Shown one piece after another: positions 9,269-18,761 of a stretch of 64,000 nt of DNA (position 1 is its first letter; the number at the start of each line of letters is the position of its first letter). Source of the stretch: Denitrificimonas halotolerans (GTDB lineage Bacteria; Pseudomonadota; Gammaproteobacteria; Pseudomonadales; Pseudomonadaceae); NCBI RefSeq assembly GCF_034259425.1, contig NZ_JAXIVU010000013.1, positions 4,613 through 68,612 of the forward strand, in the 5' to 3' direction. The translations under genes and the position numbers were made by a program. The notes under the pieces were generated by a model. That model searched no databases, was not told the origin of the DNA, and worked only from the letters and a program-made list of their open reading frames with translations.

Positions 9269-9667
9269 TCAACGCTTTAGAAAGCTTTTAGTCAAAAGAA
9301 GTGATGTTGCAGATGTAATCTGCACCAATATATAACCAGAGAACACAGCAAACACATTCAATGGTTTCACCCCCAAAAACAGCACTGCAAAAAACACTGC
9401 TGTAAGTATTAGTTTGCCCATCTCACCAGCCCAAAAAGACTGGACGATTACGGCGATTGAACGTGCACCAAAATACTGGAATGCCTTGTATGTAAAATAC
9501 ACGTTCGGTATGACTGCTACCAGCCCACCAAGCAATGCCGAGTAAGCTGCAGTCCATCCTTGTACTAACCCAAATAACAATCCGATCAGAACACCCACCG
9601 TAGCCTGTAGCACGATGACGCGAAACATTGGCTGCCGATGAAAAGGAACTTTATTTCGATACGCCAC
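9269..9667 (-). CDS. atpI: ATP synthase accessory protein AtpI
   Basis: Small membrane protein of 132 residues with four predicted hydrophobic segments. It is the first gene of the operon. In the family it helps c-ring assembly or magnesium uptake and is not part of the finished enzyme. The start is the GTG at 9667 (GTG GCG TAT CGA), preceded on the minus strand by a purine-rich GAAGGAAT site. The weak start would fit a low-abundance accessory protein ahead of strongly translated subunits. Confidence 0.9.
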   Translation of the reverse strand: MAYRNKVPFHRQPMFRVIVLQATVGVLIGLLFGLVQGWTAAYSALLGGLVAVIPNVYFTYKAFQYFGARSIAVIVQSFWAGEMGKLILTAVFFAVLFLGVKPLNVFAVFSGYILVQITSATSLLLTKSFLKR

Positions 9668-9731
9668 TGTTTGCCTGATTCCTTCGCTATTTGTTTCATC
9701 GAAACAAAAATAGCAACAAAATTGCGCGCAA

Positions 9732-9760
9732 AGTATAGTTGGCTAACGCTGTTCATTCAA
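9732..9760 (-). promoter_or_regulatory. Sigma-70-type promoter of the atp operon
   Basis: On the minus strand TTGAAT (9755-9760) and TATACT (9732-9737) are separated by 17 bases. They lie 65 bases upstream of the atpI GTG in the parB-atpI gap, which fits the main operon promoter. It is predicted from sequence only. Confidence 0.6.
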
Positions 9761-9798
9761 CTGTCATGTCAATATATAAGACCAACAGCTATAAAAAC

Positions 9799-10668
9799 TT
9801 AGCGAATATGTGCCAAAACCCCTTGCAACTCTTCTAATGTGCCATAACTGATTACCAGCTGTCCTTTGCCTTTTTGACCGTGTTTGATCTGCACTTTCGT
9901 ACCTAGTCGCTCGGCTAGTTTTGTTTCCAAACGCTGAACATCTGGGTCAATTATGGGTTTCTCTTTAGCAGGCTTCTCTACCTGCATATTGCGTACCATG
10001 GCCTCGGTTTGTCTTACCGTTAGCCCTTTAGCCACAACATCTCGCGCTGCTTCTATTTGCAGATCTTCAGGTAACCCTAACAAAGCCCGCGCATGCCCCA
10101 TTTCTAAATCACCATGGGCAAGCAAAGTTTTCACCTCATCAGGCAAACTGATTAAACGCAATAAGTTCGCCACACTTGCGCGCGATTTTCCCACCGCATT
10201 GGCAACCTCTTGTTGAGTCAATTCAAACTCTTTTTGCAAGCGTTGCAAAGCAATGGCTTCTTCAACCGGATTTAAATCTTCCCGCTGAATATTTTCAATT
10301 AAAGCCATGGCGATGGCAGCTTCATCACTGACATCACGCACTAAAGCAGGAATACTCTCCAATCCTGCCAATTTTGATGCACGCCAGCGGCGCTCACCAG
10401 CAATAATTTCATAAATATTTTTTGCAACGAGACGGACAACAATGGGTTGCATCACACCCTGAGCTTTAATGGACTGCGCCAACTCTTCTAAACTGGCTTG
10501 ATCCATATCGCGACGTGGCTGATATTTTCCTGGCCGAATACAAGTTAAGCTTAAATGCTGTAACTCATTTGCATTGGCTTTTACTGCCTGATCTTGCAAA
10601 GTATTCGCTGTCGCACTGCTCAATAATGCATCAAGTCCTCGTCCGAGGCCGCGTTTTCTAACCGCCAT
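9799..10668 (-). CDS. parB: Chromosome partitioning protein ParB
   Basis: CTP-dependent clamp that loads at parS sites and organises the origin region. It has 289 residues. The N-terminus KRGLGRGLDALLS is the ParA-interacting peptide. The CTP-binding region includes IRPGKYQPRRDMD and the box GERRWRASKLAG at about residues 95-106. It is followed by NIQREDLNPVEEA and a helix-turn-helix (LTQQEVANAVGKSRASVANLLRL). Five parS-type sites are in this window (42404-42516, 45061, 45691). The gene is 9 bases after parA and presumably co-transcribed with it. Confidence 0.97.
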   Translation of the reverse strand: MAVRKRGLGRGLDALLSSATANTLQDQAVKANANELQHLSLTCIRPGKYQPRRDMDQASLEELAQSIKAQGVMQPIVVRLVAKNIYEIIAGERRWRASKLAGLESIPALVRDVSDEAAIAMALIENIQREDLNPVEEAIALQRLQKEFELTQQEVANAVGKSRASVANLLRLISLPDEVKTLLAHGDLEMGHARALLGLPEDLQIEAARDVVAKGLTVRQTEAMVRNMQVEKPAKEKPIIDPDVQRLETKLAERLGTKVQIKHGQKGKGQLVISYGTLEELQGVLAHIR

Positions 10669-10677
10669 AGTGATTCC

Positions 10678-11469
10678 TTATGCGTGTTTTGCAGCACGCT
10701 GTTTGGCACGCTGACGACGTGATAGCTCAGCAGCAAGCTCCAAATAAGCTAAAGCTCCACGTGACTTTTTATCGTAAGCCAAAACTGGCAAACCATGACT
10801 AGGTGCTTCTGCTAAGCGCACATTACGTGGAATAACGGTGTCATATAGTTTTTCGCCAAAATAATCTTTGAGTTGTTGCGACACATCATTGGTTAAACTT
10901 AACCGTGGATCATACATGGTTCGCAAAATACCTTCTATTTCCAGTTCAGGATTCAACTGATCGGCAATGCGTTGAATGCTACCGATTAAATCTGTTAATC
11001 CTTCCAAAGCAAAATACTCACACTGCATCGGAATAATTACAGCGTCGGCCGCAACCATTGCGTTAATAGTCAGCATACTCAAAGAAGGCGGACAATCGAT
11101 CAAAATATAGTCATAGTTACTGCGTACCGGTGCTAAAGCATCCAATAAGCGGCGTTCTTTGTTGGGTAGATCTAAAAGCACAACTTCTGCTGCAGTTAAA
11201 TCACGGTTAGAAGGCAGCAATTGATAGCCACCCTCCTCTGAAAACTGCATCACATCAATTAAGTCAGCTTGTCCTGTTAGCACATCCAACACTGAATGTT
11301 CCAAGCTATGCTTATCAACTCCACTACCCATAGTAGCGTTGCCTTGCGGATCAAGATCAATTAACAACACATGGCGGCGTGTTGCTACAAGCGACGCTGC
11401 TAAGTTAATGCATGTTGTAGTTTTACCGACTCCACCTTTTTGGTTGGCAATTGCCACGACCTTGCCCAT
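10678..11469 (-). CDS. parA: Chromosome partitioning ATPase ParA (Soj)
   Basis: Deviant-Walker ATPase that moves ParB-bound origins. It has 263 residues. The deviant P-loop KGGVGKTT is at residues 11-18. The Walker A' region DLDPQGNATMGSG is at about 40-52, and LIDCPPSLSMLT is further on. There is no N-terminal DNA-binding extension, so this is the short chromosomal type. It lies in the order mnmG-rsmG-parA-parB common to pseudomonads, 13 bases after rsmG. Confidence 0.97.
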   Translation of the reverse strand: MGKVVAIANQKGGVGKTTTCINLAASLVATRRHVLLIDLDPQGNATMGSGVDKHSLEHSVLDVLTGQADLIDVMQFSEEGGYQLLPSNRDLTAAEVVLLDLPNKERRLLDALAPVRSNYDYILIDCPPSLSMLTINAMVAADAVIIPMQCEYFALEGLTDLIGSIQRIADQLNPELEIEGILRTMYDPRLSLTNDVSQQLKDYFGEKLYDTVIPRNVRLAEAPSHGLPVLAYDKKSRGALAYLELAAELSRRQRAKQRAAKHA

Positions 11470-11482
11470 GTTGTCTCCTAAA

Positions 11483-12127
11483 TTATGAATGACGTTGCAA
11501 GATCAGCAAGTGCCGCTGCCCTTGACAGCCTGGTACTTTTAAAATCTGACAACTTTCAAGACGAAAATCTTCTGGCAATGCTTGTAACTCATCATCAGGA
11601 TGTACACCTTTCATGGCTAACCACTTGGTGTTTAGGTCACCAAGGTGGCGTGTCCACTGAGTAAAGTCAGCCAGCGCACTGAAAGCACGAGAAATAATGC
11701 CAGTAAAAGCTTGTTGTGGAGTATAGTCCTCTACTCGGCTGTGGATAACTTCTAAGTTATCCAATTTAAGCTCTAGTTTTACTTGAGTCAGAAATCGTGT
11801 TTTTTTGCCATTGGAATCTAGCAAAGTAAACCGTCGCTCTGGAAACATAATCGCTAGGGGCACACCAGGCATTCCTCCACCGCTACCTACATCTAACCAA
11901 TTATCCCCATAGAGATCGACATATTCCACTACACTTAAACTATCAAGTAGATGGCGTGACACCATTTCATTGGGATTACGCACTGCAGTTAAGTTGTAAG
12001 CTTTATTCCACTTAATCAATAAACCTAAATACTGCAGTAGTAACTCTTGCTGCTGCTGACTTAGATTTACATTAAGCTTTTTGGCGCCTTGAGTCAGTTC
12101 TTGCGCATGCCGTGCAGTCATACTCAT
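11483..12127 (-). CDS. rsmG: 16S rRNA (guanine-N7)-methyltransferase RsmG (GidB)
   Basis: SAM-dependent enzyme that methylates G527 of 16S rRNA; its loss gives low-level streptomycin resistance in other bacteria. It has 214 residues with the SAM-binding motif LDVGSGGGMPGVPLAI and the following LLDSNGKKTRFL. The start codon overlaps the mnmG stop by 4 bases (ATGA), which indicates translational coupling. Confidence 0.96.
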   Translation of the reverse strand: MSMTARHAQELTQGAKKLNVNLSQQQQELLLQYLGLLIKWNKAYNLTAVRNPNEMVSRHLLDSLSVVEYVDLYGDNWLDVGSGGGMPGVPLAIMFPERRFTLLDSNGKKTRFLTQVKLELKLDNLEVIHSRVEDYTPQQAFTGIISRAFSALADFTQWTRHLGDLNTKWLAMKGVHPDDELQALPEDFRLESCQILKVPGCQGQRHLLILQRHS

Positions 12128-14022
12128 GAATCTGGTTGCTCCAACATCTGGCTCACTTTATGCTTTTTCAAATAGACCATTAATAAAGAAATAGCTGCTT
12201 GGGTAACCCCAGGTATACGTGAAGCTTGCCCTAAGGTTTCAGGCCGACTATCAATTAATTTTTGTTGAACTTCTTTGGATAACCCTGAAATAGAAGTGTA
12301 ATCCAGTTCTGCCGGTAGCTTAACCTCTTCACTGGCGCGCATTTTAGCAATGTCATCAAGTTGACGACTAAGATAACCAGCATATTTAGTTTTAATCTCT
12401 ATTTGCTGAGCAATTTGCTCATCAGTAATGCCATTACCTGTTACTTCAATGAGATCAAGGTAATTAATTTCAGGTCGCGCCAGCAGATTAAGTAAGTTGT
12501 ACTCATGGGTTAGCGGTGTATTGAATTTCTTCATCACTGCCTCTCCCATTGGTGTTCCTGGTCGTATCCAAGTGTCTTTTAAACGCTGTTCTTCTTGTGC
12601 AATAGCTTCACGTTTTGCCTCAAAAAATGCCCAACGCTCATCATCAACTAAACCAATTTCTCGACCTTTTTCAGTGAGTCGCATATCTGCGTTATCTTCA
12701 CGTAAAATCAAACGATATTCCGCACGTGAAGTGAACATACGATAGGGTTCTTGTGCACCTAATGTGATTAAATCGTCAATTAATACGCCAAGATAAGCTT
12801 CATCACGACGAGGATGCCAACTGTCTTTTCCTTGAGCACGTAATGCAGCGTTACTACCCGCTAATAAACCTTGTACACCTGCTTCTTCATAACCGGTTGT
12901 ACCATTGATTTGTCCTGCAAAGAACAAGCCGTTAATTACTTTGGTTTCTAAACTGTACTTCAAGTCACGTGGATCAAAGTAATCGTATTCAATGGCATAG
13001 CCAGGGCGAATAATATGTGCGTTTTCCATACCTCGGATTGAATGCACTAAATCTAATTGCACATCAAATGGCAAAGATGTGGAAATACCATTTGGATACA
13101 GCTCATGGGTTCTTAAACCTTCTGGTTCTAAAAAGATTTGATGGCTGTCTTTATCAGCAAAACGATGAATCTTATCTTCGATAGAAGGACAATAGCGTGG
13201 ACCGACTCCTTCAATCACGCCTGCATACATCGGTGATCGATCTAGGTTATTGGCAATAATTTCATGTGTACGACTATTGGTGTGAGTAATCCAACAACTG
13301 ACTTGTTCTGGATGTTGTTCTGGCTTACCCATAAATGACATCACTGGCATTGGTGAATCACCGGGCTGTTCAGTCATAACTGAAAAATCTACAGAACGGG
13401 CATCAATACGAGGAGGGGTACCTGTTTTTAACCGATCAACTCTTAAAGAAAGTTCACGCATACGTTTAGCTAATGCATTTGCAGGAGGATCGCCTGCACG
13501 CCCACCAGAGTAGTTATCTAAACCGATGTGGATCACTCCACCTAAGAACGTTCCTGTTGTTAATACAACGTTATCAGCAAAAAAACGTAAACCCATCTGG
13601 GTTACGGCACCTCGAACGTCATCATTTTCAACGATAAGGTCTTCAACCGCTTGTTGAAAAATCCATAAATTAGGTTGATTTTCTAATACTTCACGGATTG
13701 CTGCTTTATAAAGAATACGGTCAGCTTGTGCCCGTGTTGCACGTACAGCTGGTCCTTTTCGACTGTTTAAAATACGAAATTGAATACCGCTTAAATCAGC
13801 TGCTTTTGCCATGGCTCCGCCAAGAGCATCAATTTCTCTAACTAAGTGGCTTTTACCAATACCACCAATTGCTGGATTACAACTCATCTGCCCGAGGGTT
13901 TCGATGTTGTGGGTTAGTAATAAAGTTTTAACCCCCATACGAGCAGCTGCGAGTGCAGCTTCCGTACCAGCGTGGCCACCACCAATTATTATCACGTCAA
14001 AACGAGAAGGATAATCCACCAT
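12124..14022 (-). CDS. mnmG: tRNA uridine-5-carboxymethylaminomethyl modification enzyme MnmG (GidA)
   Basis: FAD- and NADH-binding subunit that works with MnmE (encoded at 20290-21657) to modify the wobble uridine of several tRNAs. It has 632 residues. The dinucleotide-binding motif GGGHAGTEAA is near residue 14, the signature CNPAIGGIGKSHLVREIDA at about 47, and the second signature GLFFAGQINGTTGYEEA at about residue 370. The C-terminal helical domain is present. It is next to the origin-like region at 14.2 kb, the classic gidA position. Confidence 0.98.
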   Translation of the reverse strand: MVDYPSRFDVIIIGGGHAGTEAALAAARMGVKTLLLTHNIETLGQMSCNPAIGGIGKSHLVREIDALGGAMAKAADLSGIQFRILNSRKGPAVRATRAQADRILYKAAIREVLENQPNLWIFQQAVEDLIVENDDVRGAVTQMGLRFFADNVVLTTGTFLGGVIHIGLDNYSGGRAGDPPANALAKRMRELSLRVDRLKTGTPPRIDARSVDFSVMTEQPGDSPMPVMSFMGKPEQHPEQVSCWITHTNSRTHEIIANNLDRSPMYAGVIEGVGPRYCPSIEDKIHRFADKDSHQIFLEPEGLRTHELYPNGISTSLPFDVQLDLVHSIRGMENAHIIRPGYAIEYDYFDPRDLKYSLETKVINGLFFAGQINGTTGYEEAGVQGLLAGSNAALRAQGKDSWHPRRDEAYLGVLIDDLITLGAQEPYRMFTSRAEYRLILREDNADMRLTEKGREIGLVDDERWAFFEAKREAIAQEEQRLKDTWIRPGTPMGEAVMKKFNTPLTHEYNLLNLLARPEINYLDLIEVTGNGITDEQIAQQIEIKTKYAGYLSRQLDDIAKMRASEEVKLPAELDYTSISGLSKEVQQKLIDSRPETLGQASRIPGVTQAAISLLMVYLKKHKVSQMLEQPDS

Positions 14023-14235
14023 ATACCTCAGGATTTTAGATAAATACGGATGAGCTCATCAGTGCAAAGGTGAATTTATACACTTATGCATTTGCATTTA
14101 AGCCGATTGGTTGGCGATAGCGAGCTCTAAGTCAGCAATTGTATAGATTTTTCTTGTTCTTTGCAGAAGCTTTCATTGCTTAATTTTTGTACACAGATAA
14201 ATTTACAGGTAAAAAATAATAAATATAGAATAAAG

Positions 14236-14475
14236 ATATAAAGCTTATTAATGCTGTTACTACTACTGAGCTAATCTTCTGTAGATAACTCTATAAAACC
14301 CTTATAAATCAATACTTTAGGTTATGTATCTATCTGTGCTTAAGGGCGAATAGGTACGTTGGATAAGCCAATTAAACTTGTGGATAACAAGTCGAGTTAT
14401 CCACAAGTCAAGTTATCCACAGAATTAGTCACGTGTTATCAACCTATCTCACTTAGGGTTCTCCACAGAGTTTAA
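14236..14475. other. Origin-like module A (mnmG side)
   Basis: A 240-bp non-coding segment with five DnaA boxes: TTATCTACA minus at 14280-14288, TTATCCACA minus at 14379-14387, TTATCCACA plus at 14397-14405 and 14413-14421, and TTCTCCACA plus at 14459-14467. An AT-rich stretch lies before 14236. On the minus strand TAGTAGTAA repeats start 14 bases after the 14280 box, resembling the DnaA-trio element of bacterial unwinding sites. The first 35 and last 18 bases are identical to module B at 24457-24696 with the same spacing. It probably binds DnaA; whether it initiates replication is unknown. Confidence 0.7.
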
Positions 14476-14544
14476 CCCCCTGTAAATCAAGTAAATATTG
14501 GCGGTTAAGCCCCTTTTTTGTGCCGTAATTGTGTGGGGAACTGT

Positions 14545-15265
14545 ACTTATGAACTACCCGTCACTTTAGAATTGGCGGTTTTCTAGGTCATGCACAGACT
14601 TGGTGGGGGCGTTGCACCACAGCAGAGGTTATGCAGATTGATTCGGCTAACTCCTTCGCACCGAGGGTTTCTGTCATTGATATCCAACAGGTAACCCTTC
14701 CTTGAGTTGGCTAAAAACTTAGGATGAGCCTCGTGTTTAGTCTGACATCAGAATAAAGTCTGTTAACTCTAAATCAATGCTTATATTGCTGTTGGTTTTG
14801 AGTAATGGTGGGGCAATAGTTTCAACCAGTACACTGGAAAAGTAGTTGCCGGACGGTGTTCTTGATACCGTGTAACTTTTGTTCTTGCGATCAATCCTAG
14901 CTTTAACATGCCCCACCTTAGATAGTTTGATTGAGCGGTTGGTAACAGTAACCGTTTGAACAGAATATGAACGTGATCTTTGTCATGACTCCATTCTATG
15001 CACTCAATTTTATAGTGAGGCGCAATGCGATCAAAAATCTTTTTTGCTCTGCTTGATACAACAGCATCAAATATCTTCCAGCGGTACTTAGTGACAAGTA
15101 TCAGTGATAATTGAGCAAAAAGCCCGAATGCGCATTTATGTCTAACAGCACTTACTTTCAAGCCTATCCATGCTTATGCTGAAGAATGAGTCTTATTTCA
15201 TCATGCAATCGCATTTATCCCCCCACCTAAAAGGTGGGGGAATTCTGCTAGCAATTGTTAAAACC
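14545..15265 (-). mobile_element. Relic of an IS200-type element inserted in the origin-like region
   Basis: The region contains a decayed Y1-transposase reading frame (14781-15161) flanked by two hairpin-like sequences that resemble each other. One is at about 14551-14590 (GAACTACCCGTCACTTTAGA, later TTCTAGGTCAT). The other is at about 15220-15262 (CCCACCTAAAAGGTGGGGG, then AATTCTGCTAG). A third, isolated relative is at 28622-28671. Hairpins near the ends are typical of IS200/IS605 elements. The exact boundaries cannot be fixed here. The 14600-14780 stretch shows no coding similarity that I recognise. Confidence 0.55.
14781..15161 (-). pseudogene. tnpA: Degenerate IS200/IS605 TnpA (HUH/Y1 transposase)
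   Basis: The 126-residue frame resembles TnpA in its N-terminal two thirds: LILVTKYRWKIFDAVV corresponds to the family block around VTKYRRKVF, and WSHDKDHVHILFKR contains the HUH metal-binding motif (His-Val-His). Beyond about residue 75 the similarity fades. The region where the catalytic tyrosine helix and final helix should lie is not recognisable in this frame, and a +1 or -1 shift seems likely. It is the only tnpA-like sequence in the window, so it probably does not mobilise the tnpB copies now. Confidence 0.65.
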
Positions 15266-15268
15266 AAC

Positions 15269-15698
15269 TTATCCACAGAGAAATCATGAGGTGACGTCAC
15301 CTCAGTTAGATTCTTATTTGAAAGTTATGCACAGCCTAAAAATACGTACGAAGAAGTGATTATAAAGTCCACTCAAGTGTATTTTTACAAAAAACAAATG
15401 CACTGTCTTTTTTTAAAAAATATATAAATAGGCTTTAAGTCAGTAAATACAAGGTCTATAGGTAGTTTCCAAGGCTTGAGTAAAAGATAGCAATGACACG
15501 TTGAACAGTTTCTCTGCATACCTAAAAGACCACTTACCCCAAGTTACCCACAAAGTTATACACAGGTAAAGCAGCTAGGATTAATACTTTATTTTTGCAA
15601 AATTTAAAATAATAAGCACCCAATAACCTCATTCAATATTTAGAAGCTAATCACATATCAATTGTGTATGTGTAAAGATATCCACTAAGTTATCCACA
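15269..15698. other. DnaA-box-rich non-coding segment
   Basis: Between the IS200 relic and tnpB copy 2 there are several DnaA-box-like 9-mers: TTATCCACA at 15269-15277 and 15690-15698, TTATGCACA at 15325-15333, TTACCCACA at 15544-15552 and TTATACACA at 15556-15564, all on the plus strand. The segment is AT-rich (for example around 15365-15430 and 15590-15650). No reading frame or RNA gene was recognised. It may be the outer half of origin module A, separated from it by the IS insertion. Confidence 0.55.
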
Positions 15699-15736
15699 GG
15701 TAACGGTATGCACAAACACTGTTAATGAATCTTTAT

Positions 15737-16847
15737 CAAAATCGCGTAAGACCTCGTACTTTTAGTGAGAGGGTGGATAGCGAGGGCTGCGTAAGCAGCC
15801 CCTTAACCCCTTAACAGGTTGCTAAAGTCTTTGCAGTACAGACTGACACTGGTATTGTATACAGTATGATAAGGCACACCAAAACATTAAAAGTCCGAGT
15901 CCGAGACAGGCATGTGCCCTTGCTAAACAGCATGGCTCGCAGCGTCAATTTCGTCTGGAACTTTGTTAATGAATTAAGTCAACGCTCGATTAAAGAGCGT
16001 GGTATGTTTTTGTCTGCGTATGATATGCACCCTACACAAAGGGCGCAGGTAAAGAGCTTGGGCTGCACAGTCAAACCTGATACCCGTCAATACAGGTGCA
16101 GCTCAATGGAAAAACGGGCAGGTCTACCATAATGGCCACTACTTCAAGGTGTGGGACAGTTACGGCCTGAGCCAATATAAATTCCGCTCTGGTAGGCTTC
16201 AACGAAGATGCCCTTGGCCGCTGGTACTTCAATGTAGTGGTGGATGTGCAGGCAGAGATACCCGTCGGCCAAGATCGCATCGGTATTGACCTTGGCTTAA
16301 CTGATACAGCCACCTGCTCGGATGGCACCAAGCTAGAAGCGGGCCGCTTCTATCGTGGCCTTGAGGAAAAATTAGCCATAGCACAACGGGCTAGAAATAA
16401 AACCCAAGTCAAAACCCTTCACGCCAAGATTGCTAACCGTAGAAAAGATGCACTGCACAAGTTCAGCCGCACGCTGGTCAACCGCTGCGGTGAAATCTAT
16501 GTGGGCAATGTCAGTAGTTTAAAACTCGTTAAAACCACGATGGCCAAGTCAGTGCTGGACGCTGGCTGGGGTCAATTAAAAACAATGCTGGGCTATAAAT
16601 GCGCTCACGCAGGCATTTTTTTAAAGGAAGTTGACGAGGCATACACCACCCAAACCTGTTCGAGTTGTGGCAATTTTCCCGAATCGAGGCTGAAAGGTAT
16701 CGCAGGATTTGGAATAAGAGAATGGACGTGCAGTGGGTGTGGTGTCGCTCACGATCGCGATATCAACGCGGCACGTAACATTCTCGCGGCCGGGCATGGT
16801 CGTCTAGCAGTAGGAATCCCCGTCCTTTAGGTCGGGGAGGATGTCAA
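15737..16847 (+). mobile_element. tnpB-only IS200/IS605-type element, copy 2 (degenerate)
   Basis: The left end CAAAATCGCG follows TTAT at 15733-15736. The right end is the family hairpin (CCCCGTCCTTTAGGTCGGGG) followed by AGGATGTCAA ending at 16847. The element is 1111 bp, about 100 bp shorter than the intact copy at 49209-50423 because of an internal deletion in tnpB. The predicted guide that follows the right end starts CCTTCCTTTCACCTGGGT. It lies directly beside the DnaA-box segment. Confidence 0.9.
15866..16830 (+). pseudogene. tnpB: tnpB with frameshift and internal deletion, copy 2
   Basis: The frame from 15866 matches TnpB up to about residue 55 (FVWNFVNELSQRSIKERG). A one-base loss then shifts the frame in the sequence for HPYTKG, and roughly 110 bp are missing between about 16075 and 16080. 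A further small insertion lies near 16190-16200. The C-terminal 197 codons (16237-16830) are open and keep GIDLGLTD, the zinc-binding cysteine pairs and HDRDINAARNIL. No functional full-length protein can be made. The C-terminal part could still provide the overlapping guide-RNA scaffold. Confidence 0.9.
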
Positions 16848-17116
16848 CCTTCCTTTCACCTGGGTGCTAAGCCTCCTCCTCTTTAATTTTTACTTGGAAA
16901 GTATTCGCCTGTAAGCAATGTTGCATGTACTGTAAGTTCATGCTCTTAGATCTGACACCTGCAGATCTTACAACGAGGTATCAAGCAGCACCTTGTATAA
17001 AAAAAACAATTCAGTTTTATTGAGCATAAAGGTCAAAATGTTCCGTTATTATCTGTGTAATCATTGCAATATAGTAGACAAATCAAACAACATTACTGAT
17101 GCATTTAGGAGATAAC

Positions 17117-17572
17117 ATGATGAATAAAGCTTTTATTCAGCGAGTACTTACAACGGACAATAGCCTTAGCAGTTTGCTAATGCGTCTAATTGCTGGGGTT
17201 ATTTTTGTAGCCCATGGCGCACAAAAATTATTTGGGAGTTTCGGTGGCTACGGTTTAGAAGGGACAGGCCAATGGATGGCATCAATAGGTTTAGAGCCGG
17301 GCTACTTGATGGCTCTGGCGGCAGGTAGCGCAGAATTCTTTGGTGGTATTGCACTGTTGCTTGGATTATTAACGCGCCCCGCAGCATTAGTACTAGCAAT
17401 GACTATGTTGGTCGCAATTATTACGGTCCACCTGCCAAATGGATTATTTATGAGCAATAACGGCTATGAGTTTGGTTTAGCGTTACTAGCTATCACCATT
17501 GCCTTAGCATTAAACGGTGGCGGTAAATTATCGTTGGATCATAAATTAAAAGATCGCATCGGTTCGCTTTAA
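17117..17572 (+). CDS. DoxX family membrane protein
   Basis: A 151-residue inner-membrane protein with four hydrophobic segments. The family hallmark LMRLIAGVIFVAHGAQKLFG is at about residues 17-36 and AAGSAEFFGGIALLLGLLTRPAAL lies in the middle. DoxX-like proteins are linked to redox and oxidative-stress functions, but the substrate is not established. The ATG at 17117 is preferred over 17099 because AGGAG lies 5-10 bases before it. It leads a plus-strand cluster of redox genes, and a terminator at 17593-17619 makes it a single-gene unit. Confidence 0.85.
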   Translation: MMNKAFIQRVLTTDNSLSSLLMRLIAGVIFVAHGAQKLFGSFGGYGLEGTGQWMASIGLEPGYLMALAAGSAEFFGGIALLLGLLTRPAALVLAMTMLVAIITVHLPNGLFMSNNGYEFGLALLAITIALALNGGGKLSLDHKLKDRIGSL

Positions 17573-17592
17573 ATACCAATTAGTACGAAATG

Positions 17593-17619
17593 AGCCCGAA
17601 GGTACTTAACTTCGGGTTT
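17593..17619 (+). terminator. Terminator-like hairpin after the DoxX gene
   Basis: CCCGAAG and CTTCGGG form a stem (17595-17601 with 17610-17616) around an 8-base loop, followed by TTT. It lies about 20 bases after the stop codon. The T tract is short. Confidence 0.55.
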
Positions 17620-17754
17620 AACCAAATAATACCCATTCATTCAGCACCCAATGAAGATGCCAACTGGTCAAAATCAGCAATACATATTGATGATTTAAGC
17701 TACAAAACTAACCAAGATGCCGCTTATGGCTTTACTCAGTGACTGAGGTCTCTT

Positions 17755-18714
17755 ATGCAAGCTTTACAATTTACCGCCACAGGTTCTTTAGATTCATTGC
17801 ACATAAAAAAACTGCCTAAGCCTAGAGCTGCTGCAGGCGAAGTACTGGTTGAAGTACGTGCTACCGGAGTGAACCCTAGCGATATTAAAAATATTTCAGG
17901 TTTATTTCCTTACACTACAGTACCGCGCGTACCTGGACGAGACTTTGCTGGTGTAGTTGTTGAAGGTCCCGAAGAACTTTTAGGGCAAGCTGTATGGGGG
18001 GGAAGTGGAAAAGGTTTTGGCTTTTATCGTGATGGTTGTCATGCACAGTATGTCTGCGTGCCGGTCAATGCTGTTACGCCGTTACCTAAATCTCTAACGT
18101 TTGCACAAGCAGCAACCTGTGGCGTTCCTTTTATTACAGCTTGGGACGCACTTGAACGCAGCCAAGTTAAAGCAGGTACACGGTTTTTAATTATAGGTGC
18201 AGGGGCGGTGGCCAAAGCTGCACAGGTTTTAGCTCAAGCTCGAGGTGCTGACATCGTCATGGCAGCACGTCGTGCAGAGGTTGTGCACAACCTACAAGAG
18301 CAAGGTATCAAAGCCTTTCAGTTAACCGAGGAAGGGTTATTAGCAGAACAAGCGCGACAGTATTTTCAACAACAAGCACCTGAGGTGATCTTTGAAACCA
18401 CAGGTTTCTGGTTGAATGCAGCAGTAAGTACTGTTGACACCTTTGGGCGCGTAGCAATTATTGCTGCACCGAAAGAAGGTGTAATCAGCTTGTCGTCCTT
18501 GAATCTGTATCGCCGTGGCGGTTCTATTGTAGGCATTAATTCGTTGCTCTATAGCTTAGAAGAGTGTGCTCAGATGCTAAAGCATATTGGCGAAGCATTT
18601 GACGCTGACCTGCCTGCTCCCACTGGTTTCATTGAACTACCACTATCGCAAGCGATTACAGCTTATCAACAGGTTAGCGCTGGCGCGGCAGAAAAAATTG
18701 TTCTGATTCCATGA
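17755..18714 (+). CDS. Zinc-independent alcohol dehydrogenase / quinone oxidoreductase-like protein (MDR superfamily)
   Basis: A 319-residue medium-chain dehydrogenase/reductase. The N-terminal GroES-like domain contains GEVLVEVRATGVNPSDIKN, the motif of the quinone oxidoreductase branch. The Rossmann fold carries FLIIGAGAVAKAAQVLAQARGADIV at about residues 144-168. It lacks the cysteine cluster of structural zinc sites, so it is probably an NADPH-dependent reductase. The substrate is unknown. It starts at the ATG at 17755 and is followed 47 bases later by a pirin gene. Confidence 0.8.
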   Translation: MQALQFTATGSLDSLHIKKLPKPRAAAGEVLVEVRATGVNPSDIKNISGLFPYTTVPRVPGRDFAGVVVEGPEELLGQAVWGGSGKGFGFYRDGCHAQYVCVPVNAVTPLPKSLTFAQAATCGVPFITAWDALERSQVKAGTRFLIIGAGAVAKAAQVLAQARGADIVMAARRAEVVHNLQEQGIKAFQLTEEGLLAEQARQYFQQQAPEVIFETTGFWLNAAVSTVDTFGRVAIIAAPKEGVISLSSLNLYRRGGSIVGINSLLYSLEECAQMLKHIGEAFDADLPAPTGFIELPLSQAITAYQQVSAGAAEKIVLIP

Positions 18715-18761
18715 CTCAATAATTTGGCTGATTACATTTCATCTCAGCAGGAGGCTTTACA

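Noticed and set aside
14600..14780. Possible second gene (a tnpB of the IS200-type relic) downstream of the tnpA relic.
   Set aside because: No frame of useful length or recognisable motif was found in any direction.
17590..17742. A 50-codon plus-strand reading frame between the DoxX gene and the MDR gene, starting ATG at 17590.
   Set aside because: It overlaps the DoxX terminator hairpin, has no ribosome-binding site and no similarity that I recognise. It may be the tail of a lost gene, but this cannot be supported.
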